NCBI RefSeq assembly: GCF_014694375.1
Contig: NZ_JAAUWW010000010.1
Coordinates: forward strand, 62,001-126,000
DNA length: 64,000 nucleotides
Reading direction: 5' to 3'
Source of the DNA: Vibrio sp. S17_S38
GTDB taxonomy: Bacteria; Pseudomonadota; Gammaproteobacteria; Enterobacterales; Vibrionaceae
The position numbers and the translations under genes were made by a program. Positions 35,477 through 43,845 of the stretch are shown in pieces. Under the pieces are notes generated by a model that worked only from the letters and a program-made list of their open reading frames with translations, had not been told where the DNA came from and made no database searches. Numbering within the stretch: the stretch's first letter is position 1; the number at the start of each line of letters is the position of its first letter.

Positions 35477-35614
35477 GATGATCCCTTATTACCAGCAAAT
35501 TTAAGTCGTTTTAATCATATACTCAAAAGGGTTAGGGTTTCCAGTTCGAATCAACGCTTTTCGGTGGTAAACTTGAGATTAATACATTGAATTATTGTTT
35601 ATAGGGAAATCAAC

Positions 35615-36136
35615 ATGGCTACCATAGCGGTATTTGGCAGTGCATTTAATCCACCGAGTTTGGGGCATCAATCGGTCATTTCATCATTAATGCATTTTGA
35701 CCAAATATTGTTAGTGCCCAGTATTGCTCATGCCTGGGGAAAGTCCATGTTGGAGTTTGATGTCCGCTGTCAGATGGTAGAGAGATTTATTGCAGATATG
35801 GCATTCACCAAAGTTAAACTATCGCGTATTGAAAATCAGCTTTATCAAGACAATAAGGATTCTGTAACGACTTTTGAGGTGCTTTGTGCTTTACAAGAAA
35901 TGCATCCAGACGCTGAACTGACGTTTGTTTTGGGGCCAGATAATTTTTTAAGTTTCTCTAAGTTTTATAAATACGATGAAATTATTCAGCGTTGGTCTGT
36001 GCTAGCGTGTCCTGAAAAATTAGCCGTACGAAGCAGTGATATTCGCCAAAACTGTAGCCAAAATGTAAATATTGAACACTTAACTACCGCGTCAGTTCAG
36101 AAATTTATTGAGAGTAATCAACTTTATAAGGCTTGA
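35615..36136 (+). CDS. NadD-like nicotinate-nucleotide adenylyltransferase
   Basis: A 173-residue nucleotidyltransferase of the HxGH class. The N-terminal G-S-A-F-N-P-P-S-L-G-H-Q carries the G-H half of the motif; the usual H of H-x-G-H is replaced (S-L-G-H). The C-terminal R-S-S-D-I-R matches the S-S-T-x-I-R family motif. It is shorter than typical NadD (about 210). It may be a paralogue rather than the main NadD. It converges with the gene at 36124, overlapping by 13 bases. Confidence 0.8.
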   Translation: MATIAVFGSAFNPPSLGHQSVISSLMHFDQILLVPSIAHAWGKSMLEFDVRCQMVERFIADMAFTKVKLSRIENQLYQDNKDSVTTFEVLCALQEMHPDAELTFVLGPDNFLSFSKFYKYDEIIQRWSVLACPEKLAVRSSDIRQNCSQNVNIEHLTTASVQKFIESNQLYKA

Positions 36137-36744
36137 TTAGCAATTAAGCGACAAAGTTGATCTGCCTGAGCCTCATTGCCTGAAAATAGGGTATTAATAA
36201 TAACAGAACGATGTTTTCCTGACTGCTGCATTTTGAAGGCTTCTCTAACCTTTAGTGCAACTTGTATTTGGTGATGTTCAGTTTTATCTTTGAAGCTTTG
36301 TAATACGCTTGTGTGATTATCATTAAGATGTGGTGTTTTTTCTTTTTGATATTCATTTGATGTTATTTCGTCAATAAAAACGGAATATAAAGCCTTTAAC
36401 GCAGTATCATTTGGTGAAAAATGGAGATGGCAAAGCTTATTTACGATAGCGTTGATAAGTTCTGAACCGCGTAGTAAACCCGCTTGATAGGGATAGTTTC
36501 TCTGGGATCGGATAGATATCTCTATTTCAGTCACGTTTGTATTTGGTAAATAGCTTATCGCAACCAAGCAATCTATTGGTAGCCATAGAGTTTGTCCGGT
36601 TGTAAATATATATTCTTCTTTCCCCAAACGAACAATGATGTTGCCTTGTTCAATATAAATGAGTCGATGTTTGGTAGTTTTTTTTCTAGCCGTGCTGACA
36701 AGAAATGGATATTGGGTACGAGTGTGAGAGGTGAGATAATTCAT
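36124..36744 (-). CDS. AraC-like cupin protein with reduced C-terminal domain
   Basis: A 206-residue protein whose N-terminal half (about 1-100) is a cupin like the sensing domain of AraC regulators (H-R-L-I-Y-I-E-Q-G, F-T-T-G-Q-T-L-W-L-P-I). The C-terminal part is helical, but only a short helix-turn-helix-like stretch is seen (N-E-A-Q-A-D-Q-L-C-R-L), without the usual G-F-x-x-x-x-Y-F region. It may be a truncated or diverged AraC regulator. The 3' end overlaps the NadD-like gene by 13 bases on the opposite strand. Confidence 0.7.
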   Translation of the reverse strand: MNYLTSHTRTQYPFLVSTARKKTTKHRLIYIEQGNIIVRLGKEEYIFTTGQTLWLPIDCLVAISYLPNTNVTEIEISIRSQRNYPYQAGLLRGSELINAIVNKLCHLHFSPNDTALKALYSVFIDEITSNEYQKEKTPHLNDNHTSVLQSFKDKTEHHQIQVALKVREAFKMQQSGKHRSVIINTLFSGNEAQADQLCRLIANQAL

Positions 36745-37025
36745 GTGCAGAGTTCAGACTTCTAGTAAGAGAGGCTAAGATTAGCGTTTTCTTAAACCTG
36801 ATGCCAATTTTTGTGGTTAAAATATCAAAAAACCATACTAAAAAGGTCGAAGATAGCAAAACTGAGCTATCTTCTTATTCACTATTGGCGCTAATTCAGG
36901 TACTTTACGTCTCCAGTTTAAGCTTTGCATAGTTGTGTTAGTGGTTACCTAAAAAGATAGGGTGAAGTTGTCGAACTAACTACAATTTTGTGCAAATTAC
37001 GTTTTATTCATAACAGCAGTAAATA

Positions 37026-38132
37026 ATGAGTATTGATAACGATCCGTATAAAGAAATTCGTCCTTATAATGATGATGAGATCCCTGCCGCGTTAGATCGG
37101 CTAATTAATGATGCTGATTTTATTAATGCCATCATTAAGTATCGGTTTTCGCATAAATCAGCTTGGTTTAAGCAATTGGTCTCGCCAATTATCAAGTTTT
37201 ATCTCAAGTTAAAATGGTCGAAGCTAAAAAGTGTTGATGATATTCAATTTGAAGTGAAAAATTTTATGGGATCAACGTTAGATAAAACATCTAATGGGGT
37301 CACCTATACTGGATTAGAAAATCTAGATCCAAACCAAGCATACTTATTTGTCTCTAATCACCGTGATATTGCTATGGACCCAGCACTTGTTAACTGGGGC
37401 TTATATAATGCGGGTCATCGAACAATGAGAATTGCAATTGGTGATAATTTATTAAAAATGCCTTGTGCAACTGAAATGATGAAGCTAAACAAAAGCTTTA
37501 TTGTTAAACGTTCAGCGAAAGGCCCACGTGAGATGATGAAAACATTGGGCCAGCTTTCGGCCTATATCAAGCATTCTTTAGATACAAATAATTCGATTTG
37601 GATTGCTCAACGTGAAGGGCGAGCTAAAGATGGTAATGATATGACGGAGCCTGCAATCTTAAAGATGTTCCATGTTGAAGGTCGTCGTCAAAAAATACCA
37701 TTTTCAGATTATGTAAAGTCGTTGAAAATTGTGCCGGTATCTATTTCTTATGAAAATGATCCACTTGATGTAGCAAAAGCCAACGAATTGTACCAAATGG
37801 AAACTAATGGTCATTATCAAAAAACAGAGTTTGAAGATATTGAAAGCATTGTGACTGGTATTATTGGGGATAAAGGGCGAGTTCATGTAAGCTTTGGTGA
37901 CGTTGTCACTGGCGATTTCGAAGCCCCTGATTTATTAGCTCAAGAGATCGACCGACAAATTCACAATCTGTATAGATTGTACCCGATTAATCTTTTGGCA
38001 GCAGGTCACAAGAGCGATTCAATTACAGATGAAACAAAGGCAACATTGGCGGCGAAATTGCGTCAATTACCAGAAAATGCACAGACGAAATTAATCGAGA
38101 TGTATGCTAATCCTGTTTTTAAGAAGAAGTAA
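37026..38132 (+). CDS. PlsC-like acyltransferase (1-acylglycerol-3-phosphate acyltransferase family)
   Basis: A 368-residue protein with a glycerolipid acyltransferase domain at about 90-280. The catalytic motif is N-H-R-D-I-A-M-D-P, the variant with five residues between His and Asp seen in some soluble family members rather than the H-x4-D of PlsC. A-Q-R-E-G-R-A-K-D-G is the second block and I-V-P-V-S-I-S-Y the last. There is no strong transmembrane segment, so it is probably peripheral. Lipid substrate is uncertain. A bidirectional terminator separates it from iucD. Confidence 0.82.
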   Translation: MSIDNDPYKEIRPYNDDEIPAALDRLINDADFINAIIKYRFSHKSAWFKQLVSPIIKFYLKLKWSKLKSVDDIQFEVKNFMGSTLDKTSNGVTYTGLENLDPNQAYLFVSNHRDIAMDPALVNWGLYNAGHRTMRIAIGDNLLKMPCATEMMKLNKSFIVKRSAKGPREMMKTLGQLSAYIKHSLDTNNSIWIAQREGRAKDGNDMTEPAILKMFHVEGRRQKIPFSDYVKSLKIVPVSISYENDPLDVAKANELYQMETNGHYQKTEFEDIESIVTGIIGDKGRVHVSFGDVVTGDFEAPDLLAQEIDRQIHNLYRLYPINLLAAGHKSDSITDETKATLAAKLRQLPENAQTKLIEMYANPVFKKK

Positions 38133-38152
38133 CTTAACTCGATTTTAAAATA

Positions 38153-38184
38153 AAAAAGCAATCCAATTCAATGGATTGCTTTTT
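38153..38184. terminator. Bidirectional terminator, acyltransferase / iucD
   Basis: A 13-bp stem (38153-38165 with 38172-38184) and a 6-base loop, with A and T flanks on each side, mark the left border of the aerobactin locus. Confidence 0.85.
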
Positions 38185-38238
38185 AATATGGTCAACAGTT
38201 CAGTTACCTAAGCTTTATATGTATCGGACATATATGTA

Positions 38239-39573
38239 TCACATCGAGCTTACTGCGGCTAAATCGTGTTGCGGTTCAACATCTAATCCCCAATCCATAA
38301 TATTTTGATTTTCCGCTAATGGATAAACGAATCGTTGCGTTAAGTGGTTGATAATTTTGCCTGCTCGCCAAGCCGCTAGGCTGAGTTGAGGCTCGGCGAT
38401 ACCGTGATTATGCGTGCCAGAATTCACAATGTAGATGTGATTGGTTTGCATGCCTTTCCACTGTAAACAGTAATCTGAGCTTAATATGAGGGGATTATGT
38501 TGATCGGTGATCATCAAGTGTTTTAAGTTGTCAAAACAAGCTGGTAAGTCGTGGGTAAATCCGGTACAAAGAATAACGACATCAGCTTGAATAATATCCA
38601 CAGTTTGGTTCAGCCCATGCTGGATTTCTAGTTGATATACTCCATTTCTGTACTGACTTCCCATTAAGCTTTGATGAGGTTTAATTGCCCACCATTTAGT
38701 ATTTCTGAGTACATATTTGTCGTGATATAGGCTTTGGTAGATATTTTGTAAACAATCAGAGGTGACACCGTCACTTGAAAGCTTTTGATGAGTAATTTCT
38801 TGCTGCTTACTCTTTTGATCAAGTGGATAGAAGTTATTGACATAATCAGGCATGAAATATTGGTCAGTGAAGCAACCTTCATCTAATTGTTCGATGTTAG
38901 GACGACGAGTGATCCATTCAATGTGTGCCGGTTTGCCAAAGTGCTTATCAAAGGTATGTTGGAAAATATCTGCACCAGTTTGACCTCCACCAATAATAGC
39001 GACTCGTTTTCCCGTGAGATCCGGCGCACGTAAAGCCAGTTCGCTAGCGTGGAAGCAGGTGCTAGATAATTGGCCTTTTATGCACTCAGGCACGTAAGGC
39101 TGCATTCCCGTTCCAATGATTAAATGCTCGCTAGTGAAGGTGTCATTTTCTGAGCTAACGGTAAATTGGCCGTCTTTATACTCAACATTTTTCACGTTGC
39201 AATCGAACTGTGCATTGGGCAGTTGATGAGCAGTCCATGCTAAATAATCTGAGAACTCTAAGCGTGAAATTACCGACTGGCCAGAGGCGCAGAAAGGGTA
39301 GAATTTTTGCTGAGTCACCAAGTAATTTAAAAAACTGTATTGGCTAGTGGGATCGATAGCGGTTACCAAGTCCTTTAAAAAGGATGTTTGCATTTTAGCA
39401 TCGCTTAAAAGTAAACCTGGGTGCCAACTAAAAGAGGGTTTACGTTCTAAGAATAGAGTACTCAATTGAGTTTTTTCTTGATCTGCCAATGCGGCAATAC
39501 TCAAGTTGAAAGGGCCTAAGCCGATGCCGATACAGTCTAACATTGGGTCTAGTTTCTGTGGTGTAGTCATCAT
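38239..39573 (-). CDS. iucD: L-lysine N6-monooxygenase IucD
   Basis: About 444 residues. It hydroxylates the side-chain amine of lysine using FAD, NADPH and O2, the first step of aerobactin synthesis. The true start is one of two adjacent ATG at 39573/39570 behind AAAGGAAAAG; upstream extension to 39669 would overlap the preceding gene. Motifs: G-I-G-L-G-P-F-N (FAD), G-G-G-Q-T-G-A-D-I-F (NADPH) near 205, and the C-terminal L-C-T-G-F. G-T-H-N-H-G-I-A-E-P-Q-L-S-L is conserved in the family. It is the last gene of a three-gene minus-strand operon, 22 bases after iucA-iucB. Confidence 0.94.
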   Translation of the reverse strand: MMTTPQKLDPMLDCIGIGLGPFNLSIAALADQEKTQLSTLFLERKPSFSWHPGLLLSDAKMQTSFLKDLVTAIDPTSQYSFLNYLVTQQKFYPFCASGQSVISRLEFSDYLAWTAHQLPNAQFDCNVKNVEYKDGQFTVSSENDTFTSEHLIIGTGMQPYVPECIKGQLSSTCFHASELALRAPDLTGKRVAIIGGGQTGADIFQHTFDKHFGKPAHIEWITRRPNIEQLDEGCFTDQYFMPDYVNNFYPLDQKSKQQEITHQKLSSDGVTSDCLQNIYQSLYHDKYVLRNTKWWAIKPHQSLMGSQYRNGVYQLEIQHGLNQTVDIIQADVVILCTGFTHDLPACFDNLKHLMITDQHNPLILSSDYCLQWKGMQTNHIYIVNSGTHNHGIAEPQLSLAAWRAGKIINHLTQRFVYPLAENQNIMDWGLDVEPQHDLAAVSSM

Positions 39574-39595
39574 CTTTTCCTTTAGATTTGAGGTT

Positions 39596-42424
39596 TTAGA
39601 ACAGTACGCGGTTAAAAAAGTCGCCACGTTCGCATTGTAATAAGGCGGCACGTTTATGAGGGAAATCAAATTCGAATTGTTTTTTCATCCCAATACGTTC
39701 GGTTATTTTTACCACGCGGTGATTCTTGGCATTGGGTTCACCAACGGCTCTCATGGTTTGTGCTTCATCTAAAAAGCAGTAATGTAAAATGGATTTCCCC
39801 CAAGCATCGAAAAAGGTGCCGCCGCGATAATCAAAGTTACCCGCGAGAATATGCACTCCACGATCAAAATCTTGGCATTCGTAATATGGTCCAAGGCGGT
39901 CTTCTGGTGCCCAATACACTTCAAAATATCCAAAAGCGACGCCATCAAACTCACCAATTACCGCAAATTGGTGCGGATCTTGTGCCATCTTCTGTAGGTA
40001 CTCTCGGTGCATAGAAAGGCTGCCTTTTAGCTCCCAAACAGGGTGGATTTGTGAGTGATTGTGCCATTGGTTAAAAATTTGCAAATCACGCTCAATATCT
40101 ACCGTTCTAAATGATAGATTACGTTTTAAGTGGTAACAGTAGCGTTGAAAAACTTGGCCCACGGGTTTATCGGGGCGTGTCGGGTGGGAAATACCATTGG
40201 CAGCGATCTGGGTTGAACTGGATATGTCGCTGATACTTTGGTTAGCGTTGGATTGGCTAGACCGACTTTGGCTTTCATGTGCTTGATGCCAGATAGGTGC
40301 CACTTGTAAAAAAATCACTCGCGACATTTTGTTATCGCTTAAGTGTGGTTTGGCAAATTCAGGCCATTGATTGCTTGAAATATCAGTATCGTTATAAAGA
40401 TAAAAAGCGTGTTCTAGGGCGCTCCACCACATCAATGTATCACTAAATTCTGCATCTAAATGCGTACCACTAAGATGGCGAATAACATCAAATTCACCTT
40501 TATTAATGCCATGTTCATAAAGGCGGTAACGTTGATGCACTTGTTCGCCATCATCTAAATGGCTTAAGGTTTCAATGCACACATTGCGTTGCTGTCGCGA
40601 GTGAGAAGGTTGTAAAGAGCGTGACGAGCCTGATGCTTGAGTAAGAGGCAGTGGTTTATGTATACGAGGTTTTGGCTCAGAGTCATAAAATGGATTCGAA
40701 ATCTGGCAGTAAATCTGACTTGGATCGTCTAAGGTGGCTTCGTTTAAATCGGATAAGAAACAGAAGAAGTTCCGCTTCCAGTGTAAAGTTGGCGACGATA
40801 ACAAGTAGTCATAAAAACTTGGATCTTTTGGGTGAGCTTGACGCAAGGCTGAAAAACTATGCTGACAAACTGTCCATAATGAACGTTCATCTAATTGGTG
40901 ATCGGCGCAAATAGCCGTAATGGTATTGAGTAAACTATTGCCTATTAAGTAATAAGCCAAATAAGGATTAACTTGATCTTGCGACACAAAATACTCAGGT
41001 TGCTGACCATCAAATAAATCTGAAAAACGAGTGAGAGTGATATCAGTGAGAGCGATGCCTTGGCAATCACGGTATTTCATACCTGTAGGCAGATTGTCTT
41101 TAATATCTAACAAAATATTTTGTTGGTGAGCTAATAAAATGATGCCGTAATCACTACGAGCAATACATAGCGGCGCAATGACATTGTCCATAAAGCAAGA
41201 TAACCATTGATGTGCCGCTTGTTGCAAACTGATATTTTCTGCGTTGGCGTAGGCTTTTACCCAATCCCCAATTTGGCTGTGATTATTGATGTTCTGATTC
41301 ACGCTCGCCAACAAATACGAACTTTTTTTGTTATTTGATTTAAAGAAAACGTTATCTCGTAAACACACCAAAGGAAGATCTAAGCATTCACCTTCGAGAG
41401 ATTTTATTGATGCCCACATTGGTTCTTGTAGGAACTCCGTATTTGGCATGCGTTGCAGCATTTCTTTGCCTGCATTGGTTTGCAATAATTGACTAAATTG
41501 TACCCCACGTTTGACTTCTTTTTCTGTGAGAAGTCGAAGTGAATTGGTCAGTTTTACGGGTAAAGAAACTTTCAGCATCCAAGCTAAGTTTGGGTGATAA
41601 ATTGCTCGGCTAGATGATGTTGCTGTCCAACCTTGCGTGGCAATTTTACAATCGATAACATGTTTGCTGAGATCAGTATCATGCTGACTTCTACGCCATG
41701 CTTGTGCTTGTAATGGATGCATTGGGAGTGCTAACCAACCTTGTTCAATTAAAGTGGGCAATGGCATTTCAGCTTTACCATCAAGATTAAGATTTTTGCG
41801 TAATAATTGTTTGAAAGTGTAGTAAAGCGCTTGTGTATCACCTTGAGCATTTTTTTGTGTTGCGACAAATTTAGGATCAACAGCAAACCATTCAATTGCA
41901 AACATCTGCCCATATTCTGGCAAATAAGCATGTTGCTCCTCAATCGTCAGTGGCTCACAACTTTTGGGAGCAGGGTGCATGCTATGGCCACCAATTAATG
42001 CTTGTTCTGATTGAATAAAAGCGTCTATTGGGTTTGTGTTTTGTCTAGACATGAGCGATTCATAAGCCGCTTTTACATAACGGTTTGACTCGCCAACACG
42101 GTTAAAGAATCGATCGCGTTTTTCATCCTTCACTCGTGGGAAGTAATGATCAACGATGTGTTGAATAGAGGCTGAAAATTCAATACGGTCAGTTTGTGAA
42201 AGTGAATCAGTGATAGCGTTACGACAAAGGTAAATGTCACCTTTATAACGATGTCTACCAAGGTGAGATTGGTAGCTTAACGGCAAAGCAAGTTGCTTCT
42301 CTCCTAATGGAATAAATAATGTGCGGTGATGGAGCTGGCAAGAATCTGTTTCCATTGAAAAGCTGTTAAAAAAGCTTTGTAAGCTGAGATCGTGATGGAG
42401 TGAAGATGGCTGTTCAAGTGACAT
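39596..42424 (-). CDS. iucA-iucB: Fused aerobactin synthetase IucA - N6-hydroxylysine acetyltransferase IucB
   Basis: A 942-residue ORF that joins two enzymes normally made separately. Residues about 1-585 are an IucA/IucC-type NIS synthetase: G-G-H-S-M-H-P near 145, H-P-L-Q-A-Q near 236, S-S-S-R-A-I-Y-H near 270, K-V-S-L-P-V-K-L-T near 285 and H-Q-Q-N-I-L-L-D near 433. Residues about 612-942 are a GNAT-type IucB acetyltransferase (Y-F-E-V-Y-W-A-P-E-D-R near 833, F-D-R-G-V-H near 853, F-D-F-P-H-K-R near 918). A Ser/Gln-rich stretch lies at 716-745 inside the IucB N-terminal part. Together with IucD it gives acetyl-hydroxylysine and couples the first one to citrate. No stop or frame change separates the parts. 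Confidence 0.92.
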   Translation of the reverse strand: MSLEQPSSLHHDLSLQSFFNSFSMETDSCQLHHRTLFIPLGEKQLALPLSYQSHLGRHRYKGDIYLCRNAITDSLSQTDRIEFSASIQHIVDHYFPRVKDEKRDRFFNRVGESNRYVKAAYESLMSRQNTNPIDAFIQSEQALIGGHSMHPAPKSCEPLTIEEQHAYLPEYGQMFAIEWFAVDPKFVATQKNAQGDTQALYYTFKQLLRKNLNLDGKAEMPLPTLIEQGWLALPMHPLQAQAWRRSQHDTDLSKHVIDCKIATQGWTATSSSRAIYHPNLAWMLKVSLPVKLTNSLRLLTEKEVKRGVQFSQLLQTNAGKEMLQRMPNTEFLQEPMWASIKSLEGECLDLPLVCLRDNVFFKSNNKKSSYLLASVNQNINNHSQIGDWVKAYANAENISLQQAAHQWLSCFMDNVIAPLCIARSDYGIILLAHQQNILLDIKDNLPTGMKYRDCQGIALTDITLTRFSDLFDGQQPEYFVSQDQVNPYLAYYLIGNSLLNTITAICADHQLDERSLWTVCQHSFSALRQAHPKDPSFYDYLLSSPTLHWKRNFFCFLSDLNEATLDDPSQIYCQISNPFYDSEPKPRIHKPLPLTQASGSSRSLQPSHSRQQRNVCIETLSHLDDGEQVHQRYRLYEHGINKGEFDVIRHLSGTHLDAEFSDTLMWWSALEHAFYLYNDTDISSNQWPEFAKPHLSDNKMSRVIFLQVAPIWHQAHESQSRSSQSNANQSISDISSSTQIAANGISHPTRPDKPVGQVFQRYCYHLKRNLSFRTVDIERDLQIFNQWHNHSQIHPVWELKGSLSMHREYLQKMAQDPHQFAVIGEFDGVAFGYFEVYWAPEDRLGPYYECQDFDRGVHILAGNFDYRGGTFFDAWGKSILHYCFLDEAQTMRAVGEPNAKNHRVVKITERIGMKKQFEFDFPHKRAALLQCERGDFFNRVLF

Positions 42425-42478
42425 GACATTTCCTTATTAAAAATCGGTATTGAGTGGATAAAATTATTACGTTAAATG

Positions 42479-43678
42479 TTAGCTTTGACTCAAGCTGCGC
42501 GAAGGAGCTAAAAGCCTATGTTTACGTCTGAGTTGAATCGTACAAATGAGTAATATGGCGATGCTGAGGAGTAATAAATATTCAATATTCCAATGCAAAT
42601 ATAAAAATAATGAGGCGAAACCAGTACCGATTAAATGACCAGAAGAGTGGGATTGCGCCAATAATCCACTGAGTTGACTGGTGTTATTCTTACTTTCTTG
42701 GATGGATAGAAGTTGTTTTGAATACCAAGCAGGCAACGTTGATAGTGCGATAGTTAAAGTGATACTTAATGCCACTAAAGCGCTTAAATGATGTTCGGTG
42801 AAAATAAGTAGTGCTGCGGTGACAAGTAATGACCAAAAGATACTATGCCAAGTGATGTTGGAAAAATTAACGACATGGGGGATAAGCCAGAGTTGGTTTA
42901 TTACCATCAATAAGCTGATCCCTAGCATTAGCATGGCAAGATAATGAGAAATATTTTGGTCATTGAAACCCAATTGAGCTAGATATGGGATCAACATCAA
43001 TTGATAAACTGCGACTAACATGGTGGTTAAACATGCGGTTATAAACGTTAATTGGTGTTGTTTGGCCAATTGCCATGATGAGGTTTTGTCTGTGGTTTTA
43101 TGTGAAACTTGTTGATGATCGGTCAGAGTTAGTGAGTCTTTTACAAACCATTTAATCAACAACAAGCTCGTTAATACCGGAATGAGAGTGAGTAATAACA
43201 CGGTGGGTAACGTGAGAGGCAAGAAGACTAGCGTGGGGCCAAGCAATCGACCTAATGTTGCCATACCACTTAGTTGCGATAATTTATTGAGTGCAGGCGG
43301 TTGTTTATGTGCAAGATGAGTTTGTCCAATCGGCATGAACGCACTGCTAAATAACCCTAAGCCAAATCGGCTTAATGCGGCTAACCATAACTGTGGTTCA
43401 GATACGTGAAATAGAGCGCTGATGAATAAAACGTGGCAAATAATATAGCCTAAGGAAGCAACAAAATAGGCTTGCAGCAAACTTGTTTTATGGAGATATT
43501 TTCCCCACAAACCAGATCCAATCCAATAACTGACTAAATTCACATTGATGGCAATGGCAATCAAACCAAGATTGTTACTCTGAGCATCGACATCGAAAAG
43601 CATCGCAATTTGAGGCAACAACGCAATCAAGAGTGTTTGGTTGACGCCTAATGTTAATAATGAACCGAATAACCACAT
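42479..43678 (-). CDS. MFS exporter, probable aerobactin efflux (ShiF/IucP-like)
   Basis: A 399-residue major facilitator protein with about 12 hydrophobic segments and a central basic cytoplasmic loop near residue 190. It is the first gene of the iucAB-iucD operon, 54 bases before iucA-iucB, and it is the gene immediately behind the divergent Fur box. Aerobactin clusters commonly carry an MFS gene (shiF) at this place. Export of aerobactin is therefore inference from context; siderophore import or drug efflux cannot be excluded. Confidence 0.82.
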   Translation of the reverse strand: MWLFGSLLTLGVNQTLLIALLPQIAMLFDVDAQSNNLGLIAIAINVNLVSYWIGSGLWGKYLHKTSLLQAYFVASLGYIICHVLFISALFHVSEPQLWLAALSRFGLGLFSSAFMPIGQTHLAHKQPPALNKLSQLSGMATLGRLLGPTLVFLPLTLPTVLLLTLIPVLTSLLLIKWFVKDSLTLTDHQQVSHKTTDKTSSWQLAKQHQLTFITACLTTMLVAVYQLMLIPYLAQLGFNDQNISHYLAMLMLGISLLMVINQLWLIPHVVNFSNITWHSIFWSLLVTAALLIFTEHHLSALVALSITLTIALSTLPAWYSKQLLSIQESKNNTSQLSGLLAQSHSSGHLIGTGFASLFLYLHWNIEYLLLLSIAILLICTIQLRRKHRLLAPSRSLSQS

Positions 43679-43693
43679 AATTTAATCTTCAAA

Positions 43694-43714
43694 TGATAAT
43701 GCGAATAATTATCA
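43694..43714. promoter_or_regulatory. Fur box, divergent MFS-iucAB-iucD / iucC
   Basis: A perfect 7-bp inverted repeat, TGATAAT at 43694-43700 and ATTATCA at 43708-43714, with a 7-base spacer, in an AT-rich surround that allows overlapping Fur heptamers. It lies 16 bases upstream of the MFS start and 132 bases upstream of iucC. Confidence 0.8.
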
Positions 43715-43845
43715 TTATATTTGTTGATCTTTGGGTCTGATGTCAATACATTGATGTAAATTCTTGGTGAATATTTCGTGCTACATGTTTTAGAGATGAA
43801 ATAAAAACCTATTTTTTATCAATGTATTATGATTTAGGAGGATGC

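Noticed and set aside
43822..43845. ATG 43822 as the iucC start
   Set aside because: The AGGAGG lies inside this extension, directly before GTG 43846, where alignment with IucC begins.
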